From Caulobacter sp. SLTY (lineage in GTDB: Bacteria > Pseudomonadota > Alphaproteobacteria > Caulobacterales > Caulobacteraceae): 64,000 nucleotides of DNA. The stretch is from positions 1 through 64,000 of the forward strand of contig NZ_JAAALA010000012.1 of the NCBI RefSeq assembly GCF_009905535.1, in the 5' to 3' direction. Of the stretch, positions 1-10,662 are shown piece after piece. The position numbers and the translations under genes were made by a program. The notes under the pieces are model-generated. The model was not told the DNA's origin. It did not search any database and saw only the letters and a list, made by a program, of their open reading frames with translations. Numbering within the stretch: position 1 is the stretch's first letter; every line of letters starts with the position of its first letter.

Positions 1-3000
1 CGGACAGCTTCATCGGCTCGGCGGGACTCGAGGACACGGTCGACTATGCGGCCGAGACCGACGGCGGGAATGTGACCGTCAACCTGGCGACAGGCACGGC
101 CACTGACACCAATGGCAACACCGACACCCTGAGCGGGGTGGAGAATGTGGTCACGGGGGTCGGGGCGGACAGCATCACCGGCAACACGGCGGCCAACCGC
201 ATCGAGGCAGGGGCCGGGAACGATGCCATCGCCGGTGGCGGCGGGCGCGACAGCTTCATCTTCCGGGCCGGGTTCGGCCAGGACACGATCAGCGACTTTG
301 CGGTCGCCAACGAGACCCTGCGGTTCGATGCGGCCGTGTTCGCCACGGTGGACCAGGTGCTGGCGGCGGCCAGCCTGGTCGGCGGCAACACCGTGATCAA
401 CGCCGGCGGTGGCAACACCATCACCCTGACCGGAGTGACCGGGCTGGGCGCCTGGAACATCGACATTCTTGGCTCGAACGATGCGCCGACCCTTCGGGCC
501 GGGACGCCCAGCGCGACCCTGCGCGAAGTCGGCCAGGGCGTGGCCGGGACGGCCAGTTCGACCGTGACCCTGACGCCGGACGATGTGGATGGGACGGTGG
601 CTTACGATGCCACGGCCCTGACCGCCGGCGGCTGGGTGCAGAGCCCGGTGGGCGTGTGGACCAAGGACGGGACCTACGGCCAAGCGGTGCTGACCACGGC
701 GACCAACGCCATCGTCTATGCGCTGGACAACGCTCGCTCGGCGACCCAGGCACTGCAGACCGGCCAGGCAGTGACCGAGACCTTCACGGTCCTGGCCATC
801 GACAACGGCGGGCTGACCGTGACCCTGCCGGTGACTTTCAGCATCGGCGGCAGCAACGACGCGCCGGTGGGCGTGGCCGACACGGGCACGGCGGTGGAGA
901 CCGGGACATCGGCGGGGTCGAATGCGACCGGCAATGTGCTGACCAACGACACCGATGTGGACGCGGGCGACACCCGGACGGTGTCCGGCGTGGCCTTCGG
1001 GGCCACCAACGGGACGGTGGGGATCTCGCTGAACGGGACCTACGGGGCGCTGACCCTGGCGGACAACGGCGCCTACAGCTACGCGATCAACAATTCCAAC
1101 GCGACGGTGCAGGCGCTGCGGACGGCGGGCCAGACCCTGACCGAGACCTTCACCTACACGGTGCGGGATGCGGCCGGGGCGACCAGCACGACAACCCTGA
1201 CCATCACCATCCAGGGCGCCAACGACGCGCCGGTGGCCGTGACCGATGTGGGGACGGCCGACGAGGCCGGTGTGGCGGCCGGCGCCAATGCGACCGGCAA
1301 TGTGCTGACCAACGATACCGACGTGGACGCGGGCGACAGCAAGACGGTGTCAGCGCTGAGCGGTGGGACGGTGGGCTCGGCCCTGGCCGGGACCTACGGC
1401 TCGCTGACGCTGAATGCGGACGGGACCTACAGCTACGTCGTGAACAACGCCAATGCGGCGGTGAACGCCCTGCGGACCACGGCCAACACCTTGAGCGACG
1501 TGTTCACCTACACGGTGCGCGACGCGGCCGGGGCCACCCACAGCAACACCCTGAGCATCACCATCCGGGGGACCAACGACGCCCCGGTGGCGGTGGCCGA
1601 TACCGGCACGGCGGTCGAGGCCGGGGCGGTGGCGGGGTCCAACGCGACCGGCAACCTGCTGACCAACGACACCGACGTCGATACGGGCGATGGCAAGACG
1701 GTGACCGCCTTCAGCCAGGGGGCCAGCAGCGGCACGATCGGGTCCGGGCTGGCGGGCGTCTATGGGACCCTTACGGTCGCGGCCGACGGGACCTGGACCT
1801 ATGTGGTCAACAATTCCAACGCCACGGTGCAGGCCCTGCGCCTGGCCGGGGAGACCCTGGTCGAGACCTTCAACTACACCATGCGGGATACGGCGGGGTC
1901 GACCAGCGCCGGCGCCCTGACGGTGACCATCCAGGGGGCCAACGACGCGCCCGTGGGCGTCAACGATACGGGTACGGCGGCGGAGGCCGGGACGGCGGCG
2001 GGGGCGAACGCCACCGGCAACGTGCTGACCAACGATACCGATGTGGACGCGGGCGATGCCAAGACCGTGTCGGGCCTGAGCGGCGGGACGGTGGGGTCGG
2101 CCCTGGCCGGGACCTATGGCTCGCTGACACTCAATGCCGACGGGACCTACAGCTACGTGGTCAACAACGCCAACGCCGCTGTGCAGGCGCTGCGAACGTC
2201 GGCCAATACGCTGAGCGAGGCCTTCACCTACACCGTGCGGGACACCGCGGGGGCGACCAGCACCGCGACCCTGACCATCACCATCCAAGGCGCCAACGAC
2301 GCGCCGTCGGGCGTGGCGGACAGCGGGGTCGCGGTCGAGGCCGGGACGGCGGTCGGCTCCAACGCCACCGGCAATGTGCTGACCAACGACACCGACGTGG
2401 ACTCCGGCGACACCAAGACGGTGTCGGCGCTCTCCGGCGGGACGGTGGGGACGGCGCTGGCCGGCGCCTATGGATCGCTGACGCTGAACGCGGACGGTAG
2501 CTACAGCTACGCGGTCAACAACGCGAATGCGGCGGTCAACGCCCTGCGGACGTCGGCCAATACGCTGACCGACAGCTTCACCTACACGGTGCGGGACACG
2601 GCCGGGGCGACCAGCACGGCGACCCTGACCATCACCGTCCAGGGCGCCAACGACGCGCCGACGGCGGTGAATGATACGGGGTCGGCCAGCCTGGGCGTGG
2701 ACGGCGGGCCGTCGAGCAATGCCACCGGCAATGTGCTGACCAACGACACCGATGTGGACGCCGGCGACACCAAGACTGTGTCGGCGCTGACCGGCGGAAC
2801 GGTGGGCTCGGCCCTGGCCGGCAGCTACGGGACCCTGACGCTGAACGCCAACGGGACCTATAGCTACGTCATCAACGAGAGCGCGCCGGCGGTGGTGGCC
2901 CTGGGCCCGACCGACAGCATCTCCGAGAGCTTCACCTACACCATGCGGGACGCGGCGGGGGCGACCAGCACCGCGACCCTGACCATCACCGTGTTCGGGG

Positions 3001-6000
3001 CCAACGAGACACCGACGGCTGTCGCCGATGTGGGAACGGCGGTCGAGGCCGGCGTCGCTGCCGGGTCGAACGCCACGGGCAACGTGTTGACCAACGATAC
3101 CGATCCGGACGCCGGCGACGGCAAGACGGTGACACAGGTCTCGTTCGGGGCGAACGGGGGAACGGTGGGGTCGGCGTTGGCTGGTACCTACGGTTCGCTG
3201 ACCCTGAATGCGAACGGGACCTACAGCTACGTCGTCAACAATGCGAACGCGGCCGTGCAGGCGCTGCGGACGGCGGCCAACGCGCTGACCGAGGTGTTCA
3301 CCTATGTGATGCGCGACACGGCGGGGGCGACCAGCTCGACCACGCTGACCATCACCATCCAGGGCGGCAACGACGCGCCCGTGGCGGTGGCCGATGTCGG
3401 GACGGCGGTCGAGGCCGGGGCCGTGGCGGGGTCTAACGCGACCGGCAACGTGCTGACCAACGACACCGACGCGGACGCGGGCGATACCAAGACGGTATCG
3501 GGCCTGAGCGGTGGGACGGTAGGGTCGGCGCTGGCCGGGACCTATGGGTCGCTGACGCTCAATGCCGATGGCGCCTACAGCTATGCGGTCAACAACAGTC
3601 TGGCGGCCGTGCAGGCGCTGCGGACCAGCGGAAATACCCTGAGCGAGGCCTTCACCTACACGGTGCGGGATACCGCCGGGGCGACCAGCACGGCGACCCT
3701 GACCATCACCATCCAGGGCGCCAACGATGCGCCGGTGGGTGTGGCGGACAGCGGTGTGGCGGTCGAGGCCGGGACGGCGGCCGGGTCGAATGCGACCGGC
3801 AACGTGCTGACCAACGATACCGACGTGGACGCGGGCGATGCCAAGACGGTGTCGGCGCTGAGCGGCGGGACGGTCGGAACGGCGCTGGCCGGGACCTACG
3901 GCAGCCTGACGCTGAATGCGGACGGCTCGTATTCCTACGCCGTCAACAACGCCAACGCGGCAGTCAACGCCCTGCGGACGGCGGCCAATACCCTGACCGA
4001 CAGCTTCACCTACACGGTGCGCGATACGGCCGGGGCGACCAGCACGGCGACCCTGACGATTACCGTTCAGGGCGCCAACGATGCTCCGGTGGCGGTGGCC
4101 GATGCCGGGACGGCGGTCGAGGCCGGCGCGGCGGCGGGATCGAACGCGAGCGGCAATGTGCTGACCAACGACACCGACGTCGATGCGGGCGACAGCAAGA
4201 CGGTGTCCGCCCTCAGCGGCGGCACGGTGGGGACGGCGCTGACCGGAACCTATGGGTCGCTGACGCTCAATGCCGACGGGACCTACAGCTACGTGGTCAA
4301 CAACGCCAACGCCTCGGTGCAGGCGCTGCGGACGTCGGCCAATACGCTGAGCGAGGTGTTCACCTACACCCTTCGCGACGCGGCGGGGGCGACCAGCACG
4401 GCGACCCTGACCCTCACCATCCAGGGGGCCAACGACGGCCCCGTCGCGGTGGCGGACGTGGGCTCGGCGACGGAGGCCGGGACGGCGGCCGGGTCAAACG
4501 CGACCGGCAATGTGCTGACCAACGACACCGACGTGGACGCCGGCGACGGCAAGACGGTGTCGGCGCTGAGCGGCGGGACGGTGGGGTCGGCTTCGGCCGG
4601 GTCATACGGCAGCCTGACGCTCAATGCCGATGGTTCGTACAGCTATGTGGTGAACAACACGCTTGCGGCGGTGAACGGCCTGGCGGCCGGCCAGAGCCTG
4701 ACGGACGTCTTCACCTACACGGTGCGGGATACGGCGGGCGCGACCTCGACGGCGACCCTGACGATCACCGTCCACGGGGCGAACGATGCGCCTGTGGGTG
4801 TGGCCGATACCGCCACGGCGGTCGAGGCCGGCACAGCGGCGGGCTCCAACGCCACCGGCAATGTGCTGACCAACGACACCGACGTGGACAGCGGCGACAG
4901 CAGGACGGTCTCAGCGGTGAGCGGTGGGACGCTCGGGTCGGCGCTGGCCGGAAGCTATGGGTCGCTGACCCTCAATGCCAACGGGTCCTACGCCTATGCG
5001 GTCAATGAGGCGGCCGCCAACAGCCTGGCGGCAGGGACCAGCGTCACCGACAGCTTCACCTACACCGTGCGCGATGCGGCGGGGGCGACAAGCACGGCGA
5101 CCCTGACGGTCACCGTCCAGGGCGCCAACGATGCTCCCGTGGCGGGGGACGATGCGGGCTCGGCGAGCAAGGACGGCAACGGCGCGCCGATCGACGCGGT
5201 CGGCAATGTGCTCACCAACGACAGCGATGTGGACACGGGCGACAGCCTGACGGTCACGGCCCTGGCCGGTGGGACGGTCGGGGCGGCCTTGGCCGGGCAG
5301 TACGGGACGCTGACGCTCAACGCCGACGGCTCCTACCGCTATGTCACCGACGAGAGCGATCCGGCGGTGCTGGCGCTCGGCCCGACCGACACCCTGTCGG
5401 AGAGCTTCACCTACACTGTCACCGACGAGACCGGGGCGACCGACATTGCCGTCCTGACCATCACCGTGTTCGGGGCCAACGAGGCGCCGGAGGCGGTGGC
5501 GGACACCATCACGGCCTTCGAGAACGGGCCGGTGGTCGGCGGCAATGTGCTGACCAACGACACCGATGAGGACGTTGGCGATACCCTGTCTGTCAGCCAG
5601 GTGCGGTTCGGCTTGACGACCGGGACGCTCGGCGCGGCGCTGGCCGGGGAGTACGGCGCGCTGACGCTCAACGCGGACGGCAGCTATTCCTACGCGGTGG
5701 ACAACGCCGACCCGGCGGTGAGCGCCCTGAGCGGGGCGCAGAGCCTGACCGAGGTGTTCACCTACACCGTCCGCGACGCGGCGGGCATGACGGACACGAC
5801 CACCATGACCATCACCATCCAGGGCGCCAACACGGCTCCGACGGCGGTGGACGATACCGGCTCGGCGACCGATGGCGGGCCGAACGGGTCCGGCAATGTG
5901 CTGACCAATGACAGCGATCCGGATGCGGGCGACAGCCTGACCGTGTCGGCGGTCGCCGGCGGCGCGGTCGGCTCGGGCTTCTCCGGCCAGTACGGGACCC

Positions 6001-7949
6001 TGACGCTGAACGCCGACGGGACCTGGAACTATGTGGTCAACGGGGCGAACGCGGCGGTGGCGGCGCTGGGGGCCAGCCAGACCCTGACCGACAGCTTCAC
6101 CTACACGGTGCGGGATGGGCAGGGGGCGACCGACACCGGGGTGCTGGACGTGACCGTGCGGGGGGTGAACGACGCCCCGGCGCTGGACCTGCAGGCCAGC
6201 CGCGCCGGGCTGAACACCATGATCAGCTTCGGCGAGACGACCGGGGCTGTGGCCATCGTGCCGACCGACGTGGTGATCGACGATCCGGACGATACGGTGA
6301 TCACCGGGGCCACCATCCGGCTGACCAACCCGCTGCTGGGTGACCGGCTGGCCATCGCCAATGCCGCGACCCTGGCGTCGCTGGGGATCACGGCGTCGGT
6401 CTACAATGTCAGCACGGGGGTTCTGACACTGAGCGGCGCGGCCAGCGAGGCGGCCTATCAGCAGGCCCTACAGCTGGTGCTGTTCAACAACGGCATGACC
6501 GCCCCGGCGACGGGGGACCGGATCATCCATGTCAGCGTCACCGACGGGCTGGCGACCAGCAATGTCGCCGTCTCGACCATCCAGGTGATCGGCCGGGTGA
6601 TCCTGTACGGCACAGCCGGCGCCGACGTCCTGAACGGCAACCTGGGCGGCGACACCCTGTGGGGCCGCGACGGCAACGACCAGCTGCGCGGAGGCGACGG
6701 GGCCGACGTGCTGCACGGCGAGGCGGGCCAGGACACGCTGAACGGCGGTAACGGCAACGACCGGGCCAACGGCGGGGAGGACAATGACGTCGCCTATGGC
6801 CAGCTGGGCGACGACGTCCTGTTCGGCGACGGCGGGGACGACCGGCTCTACGGAGCCGAGGGAACCGACGACCTGCGCGGCGGGACCGGCGCCGACCTGC
6901 TCTACGGGGATACCGGCGACGATTCTCTGCGCGGAGACGCGGGCGACGACCTGCTGAATGGGGATATCGGCAACGACAAGCTTTACGGCGGCGACGGCAT
7001 CGACCGGCTCTATGGCGGCGCCGATCTGGACCAGCTGTTCGGCGATGCGGGGGACGACACCCTGTCCGGCGGCGACGGAGATGACAGCCTGACCGGCGGG
7101 GCGGGCCGGGATCAGATGCTCGGCGGGGCCGGCGTCGACAAGGCCTATGGCGGGGACGATGCCGACTACATCCAGGGCGACGCCGGGGACGACTACCTCT
7201 ACGGCGAGGGCGGGGCGGACCAGCTGTACGGCGGCATCGGCAACGACCTGGTCAACGGCGGCCTCGACAACGACCTTGTTCGCGGCGACGCCGGGGATGA
7301 CAACCTGATCGGGGGCGACGGAGACGACGACCTGGGCGGCGGGGACGGGACCGACATCCTGTCCGGCGGCAATGGTAACGACCTGGCGCGCGGCGATGCC
7401 GGCGATGACCGGATCAGCGGCGACGGGGGCGACGACACCCTGTTCGGCGGCGCCGGTTTCGACAACCTCTCCGGCGGCATCGGAGTCGATACGCTCAACG
7501 GCGGGGACGATGCCGACCAGCTGAGCGGCGATGCGGGGAACGACACCTTGCGGGGGGATGCTGGCGATGACCGCATTCTCGGTGGGGACGGTGACGATGT
7601 TCTGATCGGTGGGATCGGACTCGACACCATGACCGGCGGTTCGGGTTCGGACCGGTTCGTGTTCACTTCGACCACGGACTCCGCGGTGGGGGCCGCGGAC
7701 CGGATCACCGATTTCAACGTGGCTCAGGACTTCGTCGACCTGACCGCCATCGACGCCAACACCGGCCTCGGCGGCAACCAGGCCTTCACCTGGGTGGCAG
7801 CGTTCACGGGGGCGGCTGGGCAGGCGGTGCTGAGCTTCAGCGGCGGGGTCACCACCCTGCGGCTCGACACCAACGGCGACGGAACCTCGGACTTCGACCT
7901 GACCTTCAATGGCAACGTGACCGGCGGGACCAGCGCCTTCCTGCTCTAG
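1..7949 (+). CDS. Giant RTX/VCBS-repeat adhesin, C-terminal part (5' end outside window)
   Basis: The frame is open from the first base (first full codon at position 3), so the gene starts upstream; at least 2,648 residues are present. Order of parts: a short RTX-like Ca-binding stretch (to about nt 470), one divergent repeat, about fifteen VCBS/cadherin-like repeats of 118-122 residues each opening with NDAPV or a variant, a linker domain (about 6170-6600), some 38 glycine/aspartate nonapeptides (GGxGxDxLx type, 6606-7657), and a C-terminal domain with DRITDFNVAQDFVDL, typical of the serralysin/RTX end, finishing in SAFLL. Such proteins are exported by type I secretion through an uncleaved C-terminal signal and act as calcium-stiffened surface or biofilm adhesins. 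The transporter genes are not in the window. The C-terminal secretion role is inferred from the family. Confidence 0.93.
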   Translation, partial: DSFIGSAGLEDTVDYAAETDGGNVTVNLATGTATDTNGNTDTLSGVENVVTGVGADSITGNTAANRIEAGAGNDAIAGGGGRDSFIFRAGFGQDTISDFAVANETLRFDAAVFATVDQVLAAASLVGGNTVINAGGGNTITLTGVTGLGAWNIDILGSNDAPTLRAGTPSATLREVGQGVAGTASSTVTLTPDDVDGTVAYDATALTAGGWVQSPVGVWTKDGTYGQAVLTTATNAIVYALDNARSATQALQTGQAVTETFTVLAIDNGGLTVTLPVTFSIGGSNDAPVGVADTGTAVETGTSAGSNATGNVLTNDTDVDAGDTRTVSGVAFGATNGTVGISLNGTYGALTLADNGAYSYAINNSNATVQALRTAGQTLTETFTYTVRDAAGATSTTTLTITIQGANDAPVAVTDVGTADEAGVAAGANATGNVLTNDTDVDAGDSKTVSALSGGTVGSALAGTYGSLTLNADGTYSYVVNNANAAVNALRTTANTLSDVFTYTVRDAAGATHSNTLSITIRGTNDAPVAVADTGTAVEAGAVAGSNATGNLLTNDTDVDTGDGKTVTAFSQGASSGTIGSGLAGVYGTLTVAADGTWTYVVNNSNATVQALRLAGETLVETFNYTMRDTAGSTSAGALTVTIQGANDAPVGVNDTGTAAEAGTAAGANATGNVLTNDTDVDAGDAKTVSGLSGGTVGSALAGTYGSLTLNADGTYSYVVNNANAAVQALRTSANTLSEAFTYTVRDTAGATSTATLTITIQGANDAPSGVADSGVAVEAGTAVGSNATGNVLTNDTDVDSGDTKTVSALSGGTVGTALAGAYGSLTLNADGSYSYAVNNANAAVNALRTSANTLTDSFTYTVRDTAGATSTATLTITVQGANDAPTAVNDTGSASLGVDGGPSSNATGNVLTNDTDVDAGDTKTVSALTGGTVGSALAGSYGTLTLNANGTYSYVINESAPAVVALGPTDSISESFTYTMRDAAGATSTATLTITVFGANETPTAVADVGTAVEAGVAAGSNATGNVLTNDTDPDAGDGKTVTQVSFGANGGTVGSALAGTYGSLTLNANGTYSYVVNNANAAVQALRTAANALTEVFTYVMRDTAGATSSTTLTITIQGGNDAPVAVADVGTAVEAGAVAGSNATGNVLTNDTDADAGDTKTVSGLSGGTVGSALAGTYGSLTLNADGAYSYAVNNSLAAVQALRTSGNTLSEAFTYTVRDTAGATSTATLTITIQGANDAPVGVADSGVAVEAGTAAGSNATGNVLTNDTDVDAGDAKTVSALSGGTVGTALAGTYGSLTLNADGSYSYAVNNANAAVNALRTAANTLTDSFTYTVRDTAGATSTATLTITVQGANDAPVAVADAGTAVEAGAAAGSNASGNVLTNDTDVDAGDSKTVSALSGGTVGTALTGTYGSLTLNADGTYSYVVNNANASVQALRTSANTLSEVFTYTLRDAAGATSTATLTLTIQGANDGPVAVADVGSATEAGTAAGSNATGNVLTNDTDVDAGDGKTVSALSGGTVGSASAGSYGSLTLNADGSYSYVVNNTLAAVNGLAAGQSLTDVFTYTVRDTAGATSTATLTITVHGANDAPVGVADTATAVEAGTAAGSNATGNVLTNDTDVDSGDSRTVSAVSGGTLGSALAGSYGSLTLNANGSYAYAVNEAAANSLAAGTSVTDSFTYTVRDAAGATSTATLTVTVQGANDAPVAGDDAGSASKDGNGAPIDAVGNVLTNDSDVDTGDSLTVTALAGGTVGAALAGQYGTLTLNADGSYRYVTDESDPAVLALGPTDTLSESFTYTVTDETGATDIAVLTITVFGANEAPEAVADTITAFENGPVVGGNVLTNDTDEDVGDTLSVSQVRFGLTTGTLGAALAGEYGALTLNADGSYSYAVDNADPAVSALSGAQSLTEVFTYTVRDAAGMTDTTTMTITIQGANTAPTAVDDTGSATDGGPNGSGNVLTNDSDPDAGDSLTVSAVAGGAVGSGFSGQYGTLTLNADGTWNYVVNGANAAVAALGASQTLTDSFTYTVRDGQGATDTGVLDVTVRGVNDAPALDLQASRAGLNTMISFGETTGAVAIVPTDVVIDDPDDTVITGATIRLTNPLLGDRLAIANAATLASLGITASVYNVSTGVLTLSGAASEAAYQQALQLVLFNNGMTAPATGDRIIHVSVTDGLATSNVAVSTIQVIGRVILYGTAGADVLNGNLGGDTLWGRDGNDQLRGGDGADVLHGEAGQDTLNGGNGNDRANGGEDNDVAYGQLGDDVLFGDGGDDRLYGAEGTDDLRGGTGADLLYGDTGDDSLRGDAGDDLLNGDIGNDKLYGGDGIDRLYGGADLDQLFGDAGDDTLSGGDGDDSLTGGAGRDQMLGGAGVDKAYGGDDADYIQGDAGDDYLYGEGGADQLYGGIGNDLVNGGLDNDLVRGDAGDDNLIGGDGDDDLGGGDGTDILSGGNGNDLARGDAGDDRISGDGGDDTLFGGAGFDNLSGGIGVDTLNGGDDADQLSGDAGNDTLRGDAGDDRILGGDGDDVLIGGIGLDTMTGGSGSDRFVFTSTTDSAVGAADRITDFNVAQDFVDLTAIDANTGLGGNQAFTWVAAFTGAAGQAVLSFSGGVTTLRLDTNGDGTSDFDLTFNGNVTGGTSAFLL
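856..6168 (+). repeat. Tandem VCBS repeat array, about 15 units of 354-366 bp
   Basis: Within the adhesin gene the motif NDAPV..VxDxGxAxEAG...NATGNVLTNDTDxDAGD recurs every 354 bp, occasionally every 366 bp, about fifteen times. Middle units are nearly identical in nucleotide sequence. The last units (from about 5120) are more divergent and lose the EAG segment. The period corresponds to one 118- or 122-residue beta-sandwich domain. Such arrays expand and contract by recombination and are prone to collapse in assembly. Confidence 0.93.
6606..7657 (+). repeat. RTX calcium-binding nonapeptide array
   Basis: About 38 consecutive 27-bp units encode GGxGxDxLx-type nonapeptides (for example GGDGADVLH, GDAGDDLLN). 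These form a parallel beta-roll that folds on binding calcium outside the cell, as known for the hemolysin-type repeat family. Confidence 0.92.
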
Positions 7950-7975
7950 TCGCGGATCGCCTCGCCCAAAGGAAA

Positions 7976-8003
7976 GGGCCGGCGCCCGAGAGGACGCCGG
8001 CCC
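7976..8003. terminator. Bidirectional terminator between the adhesin gene and katG
   Basis: Perfect 9-bp stem GGGCCGGCG / CGCCGGCCC with a 10-nt loop, lying 26 bp after the adhesin stop and 24 bp after the katG stop of the opposing gene. In the katG direction the stem is followed by TTTCCTTT, so it resembles an intrinsic terminator there. In the adhesin direction there is no clear T run. Confidence 0.75.
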
Positions 8004-8027
8004 GATCTAATACTCGCTCGAACGAGC

Positions 8028-10208
<2,181 letters not shown>

Positions 10209-10223
10209 TCAATTCCGCGTCAC

Positions 10224-10256
10224 CTCAGTGGACACAGGCAACGACGGCTCAGTGGA
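10224..10256. repeat. Direct repeat CTCAGTGGA x2 upstream of katG
   Basis: CTCAGTGGA at 10224-10232 and again at 10248-10256, each followed by a pyrimidine and A, 43-75 bp upstream of the katG start. The 24-bp period could place two regulator half-sites about two helical turns apart. Purely a sequence observation. Confidence 0.35.
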
Positions 10257-10577
10257 TATGTAAAATTGATTGTTGTGTTGAAGTGGATCGAAAAAATCGA
10301 TGAAGCGTCTGCTGGCGTCGGCGTACGGAGCCTCGGTGCGCTTCCTTAAAAGGGGCATGGCCTCAGCGGCCGGCGTGGGCCCCGTCCACAATTCGCTACG
10401 TTCCGTTGCGCAGCCCCGAAGGGCTAGCCTTCACCGAAGAGGGGACTGACGCCGGGGGTCAAATATTTATATGCAAATCATAAAGAAAATACAATCATTC
10501 AGATAGCGAATAGGTGCTCGGAAATTTTTAGAAGTAATTGAAATAAAATGAAAATGGGGGTTTTCGACGCCATGGCA

Positions 10578-10600
10578 AATTATCGCATAATTCGTTGACC
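10578..10600 (+). promoter_or_regulatory. Inverted repeat plus -35-like hexamer upstream of the TonB receptor
   Basis: A perfect inverted repeat AATTAT-cgc-ATAATT (10578-10592) sits directly before TTGACC (10595-10600), a good alphaproteobacterial -35 element. A possible but weak -10 (TACGGT) follows 16 bp later. The position suits a repressor operator for the downstream receptor gene; the regulator (iron-responsive, or the GntR at 14240) cannot be told. Confidence 0.4.
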
Positions 10601-10662
10601 GCTCGGGTCGAGACGTTACGGTCGCCGCCAACCTCGCGAACGTCGGGGAGAGGGAGGACGAC

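Noticed and set aside
1154-5671. A series of 62-86 residue minus-strand frames at 354-366 bp spacing inside the adhesin gene
   Set aside because: Antisense shadows of the VCBS repeats; their periodicity only mirrors the sense-strand repeat.
856-6168. Possible CRISPR array or tandem satellite because of regular repeats
   Set aside because: The period is about 354 bp, the repeats have no spacers, and they lie inside one open reading frame encoding VCBS domains.
10209-10391. 60-codon minus-strand frame upstream of katG
   Set aside because: No ribosome site, no recognisable family, and composition like the non-coding surroundings.
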